NCBI RefSeq assembly: GCF_003024195.1
Contig: NZ_KZ679038.1
Span: 1 to 64,000 of the forward strand
Source of the DNA: Streptomyces dioscori
GTDB taxonomy: Bacteria > Actinomycetota > Actinomycetes > Streptomycetales > Streptomycetaceae
Length of the DNA stretch: 64,000 nt
Direction: 5' to 3'
Positions 1 to 9,216 of the stretch are shown one piece after another (position 1 is the first letter of the stretch; each line of letters begins with the position of its first letter). Position numbers and translations under genes: made by a program. The notes beneath the pieces were generated by a model. The model was not told the origin of the DNA, did no database searches, and saw only the letters and a list, made by a program, of their open reading frames with translations.

Positions 1-99
1 CCCCCCCGGGGGCTCGCGGGGGGGGGGGGGGGGGGGGGGCGCGCCGCCCCCCCCCCCCCCCCCCGCCGCCCCCCCCCCCCCCCCCCCCCCCCCCGCCCG
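1..99. other. C/G homopolymer, probable sequence-end artefact
   Basis: These bases are almost entirely runs of C and runs of G, with hardly an A or T and no codon structure. The DNA that follows is GC-rich but of normal complexity. Such long homopolymers are not a feature of actinobacterial genomes, so I read this as the unreliable end of a contig or read. The gene that follows starts abruptly inside this stretch. Confidence 0.85.
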
Positions 100-306
100 C
101 TCCAGGAGGCCCTGCTGACCGGGCTCCTCCTCGCCACCGGCCACCGCTACCGCGACGAGCTCGACCGGCCGAAACCCGCGCTGCGCCCGGGCCCCGTCAA
201 GCGGGCGGTCGAGGCCATGCACAGCATGCCGCAACACCCCTTCACCGTGGGAGAGTTGGCTGTGCCCGCCGGGTGAGCGTGCGTCGACGCCGCAGCTGTC
301 GAAGAC
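100..306 (+). pseudogene. AraC family regulator, decayed middle fragment
   Basis: The frame starting at base 100 reads LQEALLTGLLLATGHRYRDE, continues through KRAVEAMHSMPQHPFTVGEL and stops at 274-276. This is the end of the ligand-binding half and the start of the HTH half of an AraC-type activator (family with an AraC_binding_2-like N-terminus). The expected next residues (AGVSVR) appear in another frame from about 271, which points to a frameshift. The N-terminus is lost in the homopolymer and the HTH is not recovered downstream. The family call is an inference from sequence style. The base quality here is doubtful, so the frameshift may not be biological. Confidence 0.6.
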
Positions 307-331
307 AACCGCCGCGGCCTCCCCTCCGCCC

Positions 332-1012
332 TCACGAGGTGGCGGTCGGCCTGTCCTGGCCCAGACGGGCCAGGGCGCGATCGTGGACGCGGCTCAGGAG
401 CAGCAGGGCGCAGGTGGCACCGATCAGGGCGCAGAACATGTCCCACTGGGTGTCCCAGACGTCTCCCTGGGTGCCCAGGAAAGCGTCCGCGGCCTCGCCT
501 CCGGTGACCGCCGCGAGCCATTCCAGCATCTCGAAGACGGCGCTGAAGGCGAGGCAGGCGCAGACGGTGAGCGGGGCGAGCCAGCGGCTGCCGCGCAACG
601 GGGAGGTGCGGACGAGGAGTTCGCGTACCAGGATGGCCGGGACGAAGCCCTGCACGAGGTGGCCGAGGCGGTCGTACGGGTTGCGGTCCCATCCGAGCCA
701 GTCGCGCACCCAGTCCCCTGCGGGCACCTGCGCGTAGGTGTAGTGGCCGCCCACGATGAGGACCAGGGCGTGCACCGCCAGCAGAGCGCACAGCAGACCG
801 CTCAGCGGGAAGCGGTGGCGCAGCAGGATCGCCAGCGGCAGGCCCGCCATCACCCACACCGTCTCCAACAGCCAGGTCGCCGGATCGGCGGCGCCGAACC
901 ACGACACGACGAGCGCCGCGGTCACCGCGACGGCCAGGACGGCCGGCAGACGACGCCGGGACACCGGCCCGGCGTCCAGCGTCGGAACGGGGGCGGGACG
1001 GGTGGCGGTCAT
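332..1012 (-). CDS. DUF2238 family integral membrane protein
   Basis: A 226-residue protein with about six hydrophobic segments (roughly 23-40, 48-65, 70-88, 119-135, 146-168, 192-208). It carries the family's hallmark polar motifs between them: GGHYTYAQVP near residue 88, RNPYDRLGH near 110, FEMLEW near 160 and a QGDVWDTQWDM stretch near 182. These match the DUF2238 (YjdF-type) family, whose biochemical role is unknown; the conserved acidic residues and histidines inside the membrane domain suggest metal or proton chemistry, but that is speculation. The ATG at 1012 is chosen because GAGGAG lies 6-7 bases upstream; an in-frame ATG further up has no such site. It looks monocistronic. A 16-bp perfect dyad lies about 60 bp upstream. 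Confidence 0.85.
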   Translation of the reverse strand: MTATRPAPVPTLDAGPVSRRRLPAVLAVAVTAALVVSWFGAADPATWLLETVWVMAGLPLAILLRHRFPLSGLLCALLAVHALVLIVGGHYTYAQVPAGDWVRDWLGWDRNPYDRLGHLVQGFVPAILVRELLVRTSPLRGSRWLAPLTVCACLAFSAVFEMLEWLAAVTGGEAADAFLGTQGDVWDTQWDMFCALIGATCALLLLSRVHDRALARLGQDRPTATS

Positions 1013-1072
1013 GGACTGCTCCTCATATGCAGGGCGGGCCCCCACTATCAGGCCCGCCCGCGAGCGCTTTCA

Positions 1073-1088
1073 TGAGTACGGGTACTCA
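1073..1088. promoter_or_regulatory. perfect inverted repeat upstream of the DUF2238 gene
   Basis: TGAGTAC-GG-GTACTCA is a perfect 7-bp inverted repeat with a 2-bp centre, about 61 bp upstream of the DUF2238 start codon, where an operator would sit. No cognate regulator is adjacent. The rest of the spacer (1013-1288) holds no convincing gene; a short frame ending in a TGA at 1303-1305 reads like a degenerate coding remnant that I cannot assign. Confidence 0.4.
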
Positions 1089-1288
1089 GACCTCCGCGTC
1101 GCGCTACCCCGGTCAGGGTGAGTGATGACGCAAGGCACCCCTGCGGGAGGCGGCGCGCACGGTGGCGGGCCCCACCTTCTGCCTGGACTTACCCAAGGGA
1201 TGCAACAACGACTGGGACGAGAACACCAACACCTCGGGTGACGGCGAGAGGCCGAACGCCGGCCACGGGCTTCAGTACGGACTGTGGC

Positions 1289-3400
1289 TCACACGAGGTG
1301 CCTGACGATGGCGCGGCAAACGGCTTGGAGTTCCTCGTCGTTGGCGGTGCTGCGGAAGTGACCGCTGCGGCGGGAGAGCGCCAACTCCGCCAGAATCCTG
1401 GGGAGGGCGGGGGCCGCCGCTGGGCCCATACGATGCAGACAGGCCACGACGTAGTTGGAGGTCGCGTCGTTTTTCTCCCACGCCCCCAGCACCGTCTCGA
1501 CGACACCTGGCGCCTCGGCCTCGCCGCCGATGTCCCATAGTGCGGCTGCCGCGTGGATGCGGGTCCATTCGTAGCCGTCAGTCAGCATGGATCTCAGGCG
1601 CGGGAGCGCCATCGCAGCAGGTCGGCCGATCCGGCCAAGGACATCGGCCGCCGTACGGTGCTCGTGCGTGTCGAGCAGGTCCAGCAGCTTCGGTACGACA
1701 CTCTCCACGTTGCCCTCGATCTCCCACAGCGCACCGGTGGCGGCCGTACGGAGGTGGATGTCCTGTGCGTCGGCAAGCGGGCGGATGACGTCAAGGACGG
1801 TTGCGGCCCCGATTCCGTACACGGACAGGGCGTCGAGGGCGGTGGCTGCGGTGCGCCAGTTCTCATGGCGGATCGCAGCGGTGACGGCGTTCGTCAGCGC
1901 GGGTACGGCCGCCGGGTCACGCAGGGCGGCAAGAGCGGGCAACAGGGCGCCGGTGCTCGACCCGAACCCGTCCTGTGAGAAGTCCGCGTCGGCCAGCCGC
2001 CGGTTCAGCCGAAACACGAGATCGCCGGCGGCCGGGCGCAGTTGCCCGACGACCTGCAGAGCACGCCGGGCGTCGACATCGTCGTCCAGAGCGGTCAGCA
2101 GACAGGGCAGAGCCCGAAGGTCTGCAAGGCGGGCCAGTGCCAGAACGGCTTCCTGGTGGGCCCGACGCAGTTGTGGTTGCGGCGCCGCCCATACATCCCC
2201 ACCGTGCGCGGTGCGTTGGACATCGATGTAGGAGGCGAGGGCTTCCCGGGCAGGTTCGGATACGGGCGTCAGAACTTTGAGGGCCTCGGCAGCCGCTCCG
2301 GCGGTGTAGGGATCGTCGGGCAGCAGGCAGTCCGCAAGGAGAAGCACCAGGTTGGTGTGGTCACCGCGCCACGTCGCCATCAGGTCCTGGGCCATACGGA
2401 TCGCGTCATAGCGAACGGCGGCATCAAAACTGCGAAGCTGCTCCGTGAGCAGAGCTGTGCGCTCGGGGATGCGGGCGCCCAGCACCACGTGGAAGGTGCG
2501 CAGCAACGACGTGGTCGGCGCGTGAACGCGGTTGTGGCGCTCCAGGTCCTCGAAGGCGGCGGCTATTGCCGGGGGGACGTGCTGAGCCTCTGGTAGCAGG
2601 GGATGTGAAGTGCCGGTTTCTGCCACGATGTTGGGTTCGCCGGTATCGTCCGCGGATGTGTGTGACGACGTGGGCGTGGACTGTCGGAGAAGTTCGATCG
2701 CCTGCGGCACGAGGTCGCTCCCGATCCGCTGAGGGGTGCAGCGGGCCCGGTGGACGAGCGTGGCCAGCCGGATGTCGGGATCCGATGCCGGCTCGGCGAT
2801 CAGGGCATCGAACCAGGCCGTGGCGGCAGCGTGCACGGCGGGGAGCCGAAGAGCGAGATCTGCCGTCGTGTGGATGACCAGCAGCCGTTCCATGGTGCCG
2901 TCCTCCGCTGCCAGACGGCCGCGCAGTATGTCCAGGGCGAGGTCGGCTTCGTCCAGGAAGAGGCCGAGAGCTTCGAGCGCCGCCCGGCGTACGAGCAACT
3001 CCGCATCTGCTGCGTAGCGGACGAAAGCGTCTGAGCGCTCGCGCATCTGCGCGACGATGTCGGCGTGGGCCCTCGACTGGGTACCGTCAGGCGTGAAGTG
3101 GACCGCGTCAAGGTCACATTGAGCGGCTTCGCGGCCGATGCTGAGCAACAGAGCAACGACCGCCGCGCGATCCGGTGTTGCCGGATCATCGGCCAGAGCG
3201 AACAGGAACGGCAGGCTCGCCGCAGTGCACGGGTAGACGTCCCCCTGGTGGTGGGCCGCGCCATAGAAGTTGGCGAACGCCTGCTCGCGCACCTCGGGAT
3301 CCGGCGAACCCATCTCCCGCAGCCATACCGGAACATCGTCGGCCGGACCGTACGCGTGGCTCATCGACGACCAGCCGACGCCAGCAAGTTCATTGATCAT
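1289..3400 (-). CDS. HEAT repeat domain-containing protein
   Basis: A 703-residue soluble protein made almost entirely of alpha-helical HEAT/PBS-lyase-type repeats. Typical helical pairs are visible throughout, for example DILRGRLAAEDGTMERLL, AALRDPAAVPALTNAVT, LRTAATGALWEIEGN and WTRIHAAAALWDIGGE. Such proteins are scaffolds for protein-protein contacts; no catalytic motif is visible. The N-terminus MINELAGVGWSSMSHAYGPADD matches the usual start of this actinobacterial family, so I place the start at 3400 although no strong ribosome site precedes it; an internal ATG at 3364 is the alternative. The gene stands alone, with no partner in the same operon to suggest a pathway. Confidence 0.85.
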   Translation of the reverse strand: MINELAGVGWSSMSHAYGPADDVPVWLREMGSPDPEVREQAFANFYGAAHHQGDVYPCTAASLPFLFALADDPATPDRAAVVALLLSIGREAAQCDLDAVHFTPDGTQSRAHADIVAQMRERSDAFVRYAADAELLVRRAALEALGLFLDEADLALDILRGRLAAEDGTMERLLVIHTTADLALRLPAVHAAATAWFDALIAEPASDPDIRLATLVHRARCTPQRIGSDLVPQAIELLRQSTPTSSHTSADDTGEPNIVAETGTSHPLLPEAQHVPPAIAAAFEDLERHNRVHAPTTSLLRTFHVVLGARIPERTALLTEQLRSFDAAVRYDAIRMAQDLMATWRGDHTNLVLLLADCLLPDDPYTAGAAAEALKVLTPVSEPAREALASYIDVQRTAHGGDVWAAPQPQLRRAHQEAVLALARLADLRALPCLLTALDDDVDARRALQVVGQLRPAAGDLVFRLNRRLADADFSQDGFGSSTGALLPALAALRDPAAVPALTNAVTAAIRHENWRTAATALDALSVYGIGAATVLDVIRPLADAQDIHLRTAATGALWEIEGNVESVVPKLLDLLDTHEHRTAADVLGRIGRPAAMALPRLRSMLTDGYEWTRIHAAAALWDIGGEAEAPGVVETVLGAWEKNDATSNYVVACLHRMGPAAAPALPRILAELALSRRSGHFRSTANDEELQAVCRAIVRHLV

Positions 3401-3737
3401 GGACGGCACTATGACGGACGGCACTGACAAGCACGGCGCCGCAGCTGGCGGAAAGAGTGCCTGGCAGCAGCCCCGGGGGTGCGGCAGGCGAGCAGCGTCA
3501 CCCACGCGAAAGTGGACGTGTTGCAAGGCGACCTTCCTTGACCTGCCCGCCCTTTGTCTGCCACCGAAACCGACACCCCGGCTGAACGAACTCGTCGTCA
3601 CGAGTGCGACAGGGGGGTCGGTTCCGATGCGGATCCCCGACGCGCGCGAACACCCGGTTCTCCGCCGGATGCGGGCGCCCGATGAGGACAGCACATACCC
3701 ACTGAACTCAGTGCGGCTCCGACTGGCCCTCTGTCAG
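3401..3737. other. intergenic space without a recognisable gene
   Basis: Between the HEAT-repeat gene start and the end of the DUF1330 gene I see no frame with convincing codon bias or family resemblance on either strand, and no clear terminator hairpin. Confidence 0.6.
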
Positions 3738-4031
3738 TCAGTCGATGCCTTCGATGATGCGGAAGTCGCGCTCGACGCCGTCGGAGAGGGCGACCAGCGC
3801 CTCCTGGTAGGCCGCACTCTCATGCGCCGCGACGGCCTGCTCGAAGCTGTCGAACTCGATCAGGACGGTGCGCTCGGCGATTCCGGCGTCATGCGCCACG
3901 ACCCGACCGCCACGGGCGAGGACCCGACCGCCCCCGGCCTCGACGGCCGCAGCGGCCAGCTTGCTGTAAGCAGCCAGCTTCTCAGGGTCTGAAACGGTGC
4001 GATAGGCGCTGACCCAGTAGGCCTTGGCCAT
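3738..4031 (-). CDS. DUF1330 domain protein
   Basis: A 97-residue protein covering one dimeric alpha/beta-barrel (ferredoxin-like) domain of the DUF1330 family: MAKAYWVSAYRTVSDPEKLAAY at the start, a central GGRVLARGG and a VLIEFDSFEQAVAAHESAAY stretch. Members are small cytosolic proteins of unknown enzymology, structurally related to antibiotic-biosynthesis monooxygenase-type barrels. The start at 4031 has GGAGG about 5 bases upstream, whereas an upstream in-frame ATG at 4073 has none. The sequence behind it is a degenerate region with a transporter fragment and a transposase remnant, so the gene lies at the edge of a rearranged patch. Confidence 0.85.
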   Translation of the reverse strand: MAKAYWVSAYRTVSDPEKLAAYSKLAAAAVEAGGGRVLARGGRVVAHDAGIAERTVLIEFDSFEQAVAAHESAAYQEALVALSDGVERDFRIIEGID

Positions 4032-4083
4032 GGGACCTCCAGTGTTGGGATGCCAGTGCGGGAATGAGTGCATCTGGCTTACG

Positions 4084-4263
4084 GGTTGGTCTCGGACGAG
4101 CGTAGGCGGCGACAGCGAGGCTTGCCGGCGTCGAGATGGTCATGGCGCCGATGCCGACCAGCGTCGCGGTGGTGTAGGCGCCGTCGCTGGGAAAAGGCGG
4201 GCCGGTGCCGGTTCTGGTGCCCTCAGCGAGAATAAGGCCGCCGATGGCGCTGCCCGGGGAGAC
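4084..4263 (-). pseudogene. possible C-terminal remnant of an MFS-type transporter
   Basis: In the minus frame this stretch reads PGSAIGGLILAEGTRTG, followed by a hydrophobic segment (AYTTATLVGIGAMTISTPASLAVAAY) and a basic tail ARPRPTRKP. A Gly-rich GSA.GG.. turn followed by a last membrane helix and an Arg-rich tail is what the end of a major-facilitator transporter looks like. There is no start, and the upstream part is replaced by the transposase remnant on the other strand. The call rests on a short stretch and could be wrong. Confidence 0.3.
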
Positions 4264-4657
4264 TCCGACGCCGGGCAGCGCGGCGACTCGCCGCAGTTCG
4301 AACCCGTCTTGGAGAAAGTCCGCGTGCCGCGCATCGGGGTGGGCCGGCCGCGCGTCCGCCCCCACCGGGTCCGCGCGGACAAGGCGTATGCCTCCCGCAA
4401 GAGCGTGCCTACCTGCGCCGCCGCGGGATCCGTTGCACCCTCCCCGACAAGGCTGACCAAGCGCACAGCCGCAGAGAGCTCGGATCCCGCGGCGGCCGGC
4501 CACCGCGTTCGACCCGGTCGACCAGCGCGAGCGTCATGCAGCGGAGTGCGGGATCAACCGCCTCAAGCGCAACCGCGCCGTCGCCACGCGATACGACAAC
4601 CTCGCGGTCCGCTATGAGGCGACCGCCCTCGGCGCGGCCATGAACGAGTGGCAGTAA
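4264..4657 (+). pseudogene. IS5-family transposase remnant (frameshifted)
   Basis: Reading in one frame gives GDSPQFEPVLEKVRVP...GRPRVRPHRVRADKAYASR. After a shift near 4400 another frame gives [38 protein letters not shown], then [20 protein letters not shown] and stops at 4655-4657. This is the C-terminal catalytic part of a DDE transposase of the IS5 type common in Streptomyces, with the final acidic residue in the [13 protein letters not shown] region. The N-terminal half and the terminal inverted repeats are missing, so it is an inactive relic. It abuts a possible transporter fragment on the opposite strand, suggesting the insertion broke that gene. Confidence 0.75.
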
Positions 4658-4667
4658 CGCTCAGCCA

Positions 4668-5042
4668 TCACACGGTGGGGTCCACGTTCCACATCTGCGG
4701 CAGATCGCCGCCACAGAAGACGCAGACGAAGTCGTCCTCGCGCACGAAACTGATCTCGCCGGCACTCAAGACCATGGCTCCGCCGGCGCAGGCCACATGC
4801 TCGCTTCGTCGGGGCGCCAACCGAAGCGCACCGTCCACGCCGACCATGAAGGTGAACGGTTCGGCCAGTTCTGCCGCCGACCGCCCAGCGATCCAGTCGC
4901 CGAATTCAGCTGCCGAGCCGCTCCGGCACCCGCCGCTGCCAGGCCGGACCGCAGCTTGGACCTCCGCCAGTTGCTTGGCCAACTCCGCGACCTGCGTGCC
5001 CAGCTCAGCCCGGCGAGCCGTGATCCGATCCAGCTCCGGCAT
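4668..5042 (-). CDS. small protein of unknown function with N-terminal coiled coil
   Basis: A 124-residue protein that I do not recognise. Residues about 3-34 form an amphipathic, coiled-coil-like helix (LDRITARRAELGTQVAELAK followed by QLAEVQAAV). The second half is a compact beta-rich segment ending in DDFVCVFCGGDLPQMWNVDP, where the CVFC pair could bind a metal. The ATG at 5042 follows AGGGAG at 5-base spacing; a GTG six bases upstream is the alternative. It lies between a transposase relic and a long direct repeat, which fits an accessory gene. Confidence 0.55.
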   Translation of the reverse strand: MPELDRITARRAELGTQVAELAKQLAEVQAAVRPGSGGCRSGSAAEFGDWIAGRSAAELAEPFTFMVGVDGALRLAPRRSEHVACAGGAMVLSAGEISFVREDDFVCVFCGGDLPQMWNVDPTV

Positions 5043-5118
5043 CCCCACTCCCTCCCTGCGCTTTCCCCGCGCTCTCCCGGCACCGGCCCGGTCAGGGGTC
5101 GCAGGAGAGGCACGGCGG

Positions 5119-5263
5119 TCGGCGCAGCGGAACCCGACCCCGGCCCTGGCGGCAGGTCAGACGATCCTCACCATGGACGCCCGCAGACGACCAGCGTGAG
5201 TACCCCGCCCGCCCCGCACACCAGACCCGTGACCTGCGTACTTCGTGTTGCACAGTCTCATCG
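5119..5263. repeat. long direct repeat, copy 1 (left border of cassette)
   Basis: This 145-bp stretch recurs at 8861-9006 in the same orientation with about 14 mismatches and one single-base indel by eye (about 90% identity). The longest identical core includes GAGTACCCCGCCCGCCCCGC and CACACCAGACCCGTGACC. It ends 60 bp before the end of the aldo/keto reductase gene, so the two copies bracket the reductase-TetR-SnoaL-Gfo cassette. No open frame conserved between the copies suggests a protein, so I treat it as a non-coding or decayed mobile sequence. Confidence 0.85.
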
Positions 5264-5323
5264 GGAATGCGGCACTCTTCGCCCGGATGCCGACCCGCGG
5301 CGTGCGTGGTCGTACGTCTTCGA

Positions 5324-6295
<972 letters not shown>

Positions 6296-6325
6296 GGCGC
6301 GGACTTCCCTTCCCATCAATTAAGT

Positions 6326-6365
6326 ACCGGTCGGTGCAGAACCTAGCACATCAAGACCGATCGGT
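6326..6365. promoter_or_regulatory. pair of TetR-type operator sites upstream of the aldo/keto reductase
   Basis: ACCGGTCGGT (6326-6335) and the perfect 10-bp palindrome ACCGATCGGT (6356-6365) lie 30 bp apart just upstream of the reductase start, each flanked by GTAC-like ends (AGTACCGG..., ...CGGTACTG). They resemble the dyads at 6418-6433 and 7114-7143, which suggests one protein binds all of them. The binding is inferred from sequence similarity and position only. Confidence 0.5.
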
Positions 6366-6417
6366 ACTGAACTGTGTTCGCGCCTTGAAGGGATCAAACT
6401 GCTGGTCGGCGTAGATC

Positions 6418-6433
6418 TGTACCGAGAGGTACA
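6418..6433. promoter_or_regulatory. TetR autoregulatory operator candidate
   Basis: TGTACC-GAGA-GGTACA is a perfect 6-bp inverted repeat with a 4-bp centre. It ends 32 bp upstream of the chosen TetR start codon, and 8 bp upstream of the alternative one, a classic position for autorepression. Confidence 0.6.
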
Positions 6434-6465
6434 CTTGAGGGATGGGTGACTCCCGTAGGGCCGTC

Positions 6466-7047
6466 ATGGGTCGGCCCAGAGAATTCGACATCGACCAGGC
6501 GCTGGAACGGGCGATGCGGGTGTTCTGGGCCCGAGGGTACGAAGGCGCGAGCCTCGCCGAACTGACCGGCGCCATGGGGATCACCAAGACGAGCATGTAT
6601 GCGGCCTTCGGCAACAAGGAGCAGTTGTTCCGCAAGGCCCTCCAGCGCTACGGCGCAGGGCCGGCCGCCTACGCCACGCACGCCCTGGAGGAGCCCACCG
6701 CACGCGCCGTGGCCTTGGCGTTCCTCCGCGGAGCCGTCTGCACCACGACCCCTCCCGGCGGCCCCGCCGGATGCCTGACCGTGCAGGGTGCGCTGGCATC
6801 GAGCGACGAGAGTCGAGCCGTCCACGACCTGCTTGTCGACTGGCGCAACGACGCGGGGATCCGCCTTGAGGAGCGCTTCCGGCGCGCCGTCGCCGAGGGC
6901 GATCTTCCGCGCAACGCCGACCCCCGGCGCCTCGCCCGGTTCATCATGACGACGGGGTTCGGCATCGCGGTGCAGGCCGCCAACGGCCTCAGCCCTGCTG
7001 AGCTCGATGAGATCGTCGACACGGCGCTGCTCGGCTGGCCTGCGTAG
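6466..7047 (+). CDS. TetR/AcrR family transcriptional regulator
   Basis: A 193-residue one-component repressor. The N-terminal HTH (about residues 5-50) reads GRPREFDIDQALERAMRVFW, ARGYEGASLAELTGAMGITK and TSMYAAFGNKEQLF, the usual TetR DNA-binding fold; the rest is the ligand-binding and dimerisation domain (TetR_C-type) with the PPGGPAGCLTVQGALASSDE stretch typical of the subfamily. I start at 6466, where the family normally begins (MGRPREFD) and AGGG lies about 8 bases upstream; an ATG at 6442 in frame has GAGG only one base away, too close. It is divergent from the aldo/keto reductase and upstream of the SnoaL-Gfo pair, and similar dyads lie before all three transcription units. Confidence 0.9.
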   Translation: MGRPREFDIDQALERAMRVFWARGYEGASLAELTGAMGITKTSMYAAFGNKEQLFRKALQRYGAGPAAYATHALEEPTARAVALAFLRGAVCTTTPPGGPAGCLTVQGALASSDESRAVHDLLVDWRNDAGIRLEERFRRAVAEGDLPRNADPRRLARFIMTTGFGIAVQAANGLSPAELDEIVDTALLGWPA

Positions 7048-7113
7048 CGGCTGCACCCCTTCGCCGACCCCGGTCGGACATTCTCCTCACCTGTGGGCCG
7101 TGACGGTGCGGCA

Positions 7114-7143
7114 AAACTTCTGTACCGTACGGAACAGAAGTTT
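7114..7143. promoter_or_regulatory. 30-bp operator dyad upstream of the SnoaL-Gfo operon
   Basis: AAACTTCTGT and ACAGAAGTTT form perfect 10-bp arms around ACCGTACGGA. The inner part, TGTACC-GTAC-GGAACA, differs by one arm base and the centre from the TetR autoregulatory dyad TGTACC-GAGA-GGTACA. It lies about 106 bp upstream of the SnoaL-like start codon, a reasonable place for promoter-overlapping repression by the same TetR protein. Confidence 0.6.
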
Positions 7144-7249
7144 CGAGCAGTGGTTCCTGCCCCTGCCGACGATCACCGCGACAAAACCGTCAAGGGTCGT
7201 CGCGAAACACCGAGCATGACCTCCGCTCCGGGGGCCGAAGAAGGAATTC

Positions 7250-7642
7250 ATGTCCGACACCGACCTGCGCGAGTTCTACCTGCGCTACATCAGGGCGCTC
7301 AACGCCCACGAGATCCACCGCATAGACGAGTTCATCAACGACGAGACCACCCTGAACGGCGAGCCGGGCACTCGGGACCAGGTCATCACTGTGCTGCACG
7401 GCATCATCGACGCGGTCCCGGACTTCCACTGGGAGCCCCGGGAGATCGCGGTCGACGGTGATCGTCTGGCCGCCCGTCTGACCAACACGGGCACGCCCGC
7501 CAAGGAGTGGCTCGGTGTGGCTCCCACCGGCGCCTCGTTCGAGATCGTCGAGTACGCCATCTATCAGGTTCGTGACGGGCGGTTCGTGCACATGACGGCC
7601 CTGCACGACGCCGAGACCCTGAAGCGGCAGCTCGGTGCCTGA
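7250..7642 (+). CDS. SnoaL-like / ester cyclase family protein
   Basis: A 130-residue protein of the NTF2-like superfamily, SnoaL-like polyketide cyclase branch. Seen in the sequence: an N-terminal helix with [20 protein letters not shown], the DEFINDET loop, [20 protein letters not shown] and the closing strand [20 protein letters not shown]. Family members act as small cyclases, isomerases or unknown binding proteins; nothing here fixes the substrate. AAGGA precedes the ATG by about 5 bases. The stop codon overlaps the GTG start of the next gene by 8 bases, so translation of the two is likely coupled. The operator dyad upstream suggests TetR control. Confidence 0.85.
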   Translation: MSDTDLREFYLRYIRALNAHEIHRIDEFINDETTLNGEPGTRDQVITVLHGIIDAVPDFHWEPREIAVDGDRLAARLTNTGTPAKEWLGVAPTGASFEIVEYAIYQVRDGRFVHMTALHDAETLKRQLGA

Positions 7643-8732
7643 CCCCCGTGAGCCGATCGGCGTCGGCATCGTCGGCCTGAGCGCCACGGGAGGCTGGGCG
7701 GCCGGGGCTCACCTGCCCGCGCTGAGAGCCGTCGACGGGTTCGAGCTTCGCGCGCTGGCGGCGAGCTCCGAAGCCTCGGCCCAGGCAGCGGGAGCGGCGT
7801 ACGGCGTACCCGCGTACACGTCGGTCGAGCAGCTCGCCGGCGACGAGAACGTCGACCTCGTTGTTGTCGCCGTCAAAGTGCCTCAGCATCGGGAACTCGT
7901 GTTGCCCGTGCTGAAGGCGGGAGTGCCGGTGCTCTCCGAGTGGCCGCTCGCCGTCGACCTGCGCGAGGCCGAGGAGATGGAGCGTGCCGCCGGGACGACG
8001 CGCACCTTCGTCGGTCTCCAGGGACGCTCCTCGCCTACCTTCCGTCGGCTGGCCGACCTCGTGTCCGAAGGATTCGTGGGGGAAGTGCTCTCCGCCACCG
8101 TCGTGGCGTCTTCGACCGAATGGGGCACTCCGGTGTCTCAGAACATGGTCTACACGCTCGACCGCGAGCTCGGCGCCACGATGCTGACCATCGCGTTCGG
8201 ACACGCGATCGACCTGGTGTCGATGGTCGTCGGCGAGCTTCAGGAAGTGGTCGCCACGACCGCGACCCGGCGCCGCCAGGTTCCTCTCGGGCGCACCGGG
8301 CAGGTCGTTCCGATGACCGCCGAGGATCAGATCGCGATCTCGGGCACCGTGGCCGGCGGGGCGATCCTGTCCGTCCACCACCGTGGAGGCGCGGCATCGG
8401 GCGCAGGGTTCTCTCTGATCATCGACGGCACGGAGGGGAGACTCGAAATTACCGCCGCCGAGTTCCCGCACATCGGTCCGGTCACGGTACGTGGCACACG
8501 CAGCGGCGGTCGGCCTACGGAGGTCACGCTGCCCAGCGGCTACGACGACTATCCCGGCCTGGCCGGAACAGCGATCCACACGCTGGTGCACGCCTACGCC
8601 GCGATTCGGGACGACCTCATCCACGGAACGGCTGTCGCCCCGGACTTCACTCACGCGGTCAAGCGCCACCGACTCCTTGACGCGATCGTACGGTCCGCCG
8701 CCACAGGCCAACGAGAGGCCCTCCATCCTTAG
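7635..8732 (+). CDS. Gfo/Idh/MocA family oxidoreductase (Gal80-like)
   Basis: A 365-residue protein with an N-terminal Rossmann domain ([20 protein letters not shown], then [16 protein letters not shown]) and a C-terminal alpha/beta substrate domain. Most catalytic members have an EKP motif whose Lys acts in hydride transfer. Here the motif is [15 protein letters not shown], with Trp in place of Lys, as in Gal80-like relatives, so it may bind NAD(P) without the standard chemistry or use another residue. The GTG start overlaps the SnoaL-like gene and gives the expected N-terminus. Co-operonic with the SnoaL-like gene and placed under the same probable TetR operator; the product ends 128 bp before the second long direct repeat. 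Confidence 0.88.
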   Translation: MPDPREPIGVGIVGLSATGGWAAGAHLPALRAVDGFELRALAASSEASAQAAGAAYGVPAYTSVEQLAGDENVDLVVVAVKVPQHRELVLPVLKAGVPVLSEWPLAVDLREAEEMERAAGTTRTFVGLQGRSSPTFRRLADLVSEGFVGEVLSATVVASSTEWGTPVSQNMVYTLDRELGATMLTIAFGHAIDLVSMVVGELQEVVATTATRRRQVPLGRTGQVVPMTAEDQIAISGTVAGGAILSVHHRGGAASGAGFSLIIDGTEGRLEITAAEFPHIGPVTVRGTRSGGRPTEVTLPSGYDDYPGLAGTAIHTLVHAYAAIRDDLIHGTAVAPDFTHAVKRHRLLDAIVRSAATGQREALHP

Positions 8733-8860
8733 GCGCGCAGCCAGTCGGCTTCGACACTGTCCGACATCACTTCGCCACATCGGCCCGGCCGCCGCCATGT
8801 GTGCCGGCGGACTCGGCCGCACGCTCACCGATCGAGAGCGGACACGAGCGAGCGTGACGT

Positions 8861-9006
8861 TCGGCGCAGCAGAACCCGACAACGGTCCTGACGACAGGTC
8901 AGACGATGCTCACCATGGACACCTGCCGACGACCAGCGCGAGTACCCCGCCCGCCCCGCACACCAGACCCGTGACCCGCGTACGTCATGTTGCACAGGTC
9001 TCATCG
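8861..9006. repeat. long direct repeat, copy 2 (right border of cassette)
   Basis: Second, same-orientation copy of the 145-bp sequence at 5119-5263, one base longer. Together the copies frame 3.6 kb holding four genes. The remaining bases between the Gfo gene and the xylanase (8733-8860 and 9007-9216) hold no convincing gene. Confidence 0.85.
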
Positions 9007-9216
9007 TGACGAGGGCCCGTAAGTGTCAGTCGTGCCGGGCGATGGCGGGCTCGGCTCTGTTCTGCATGTGGGTGGTTCCGCCTGGCGGTTGTGCGGGTGT
9101 TCTTCCCCCGCACGAGCTGGGATGTGCCACACGAGGTCGCCGTACCTCGTGTGTGATGAACTGTGGCCCGGTTTCGAGATGTTGATCTCGACTCGGACAG
9201 GAGAGTGGGAGGGGCC

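Noticed and set aside
1118..1540. Small plus-strand gene ahead of the HEAT-repeat gene
   Set aside because: The frame overlaps the 3' end of the HEAT-repeat gene, lacks a ribosome site and has no recognisable family.
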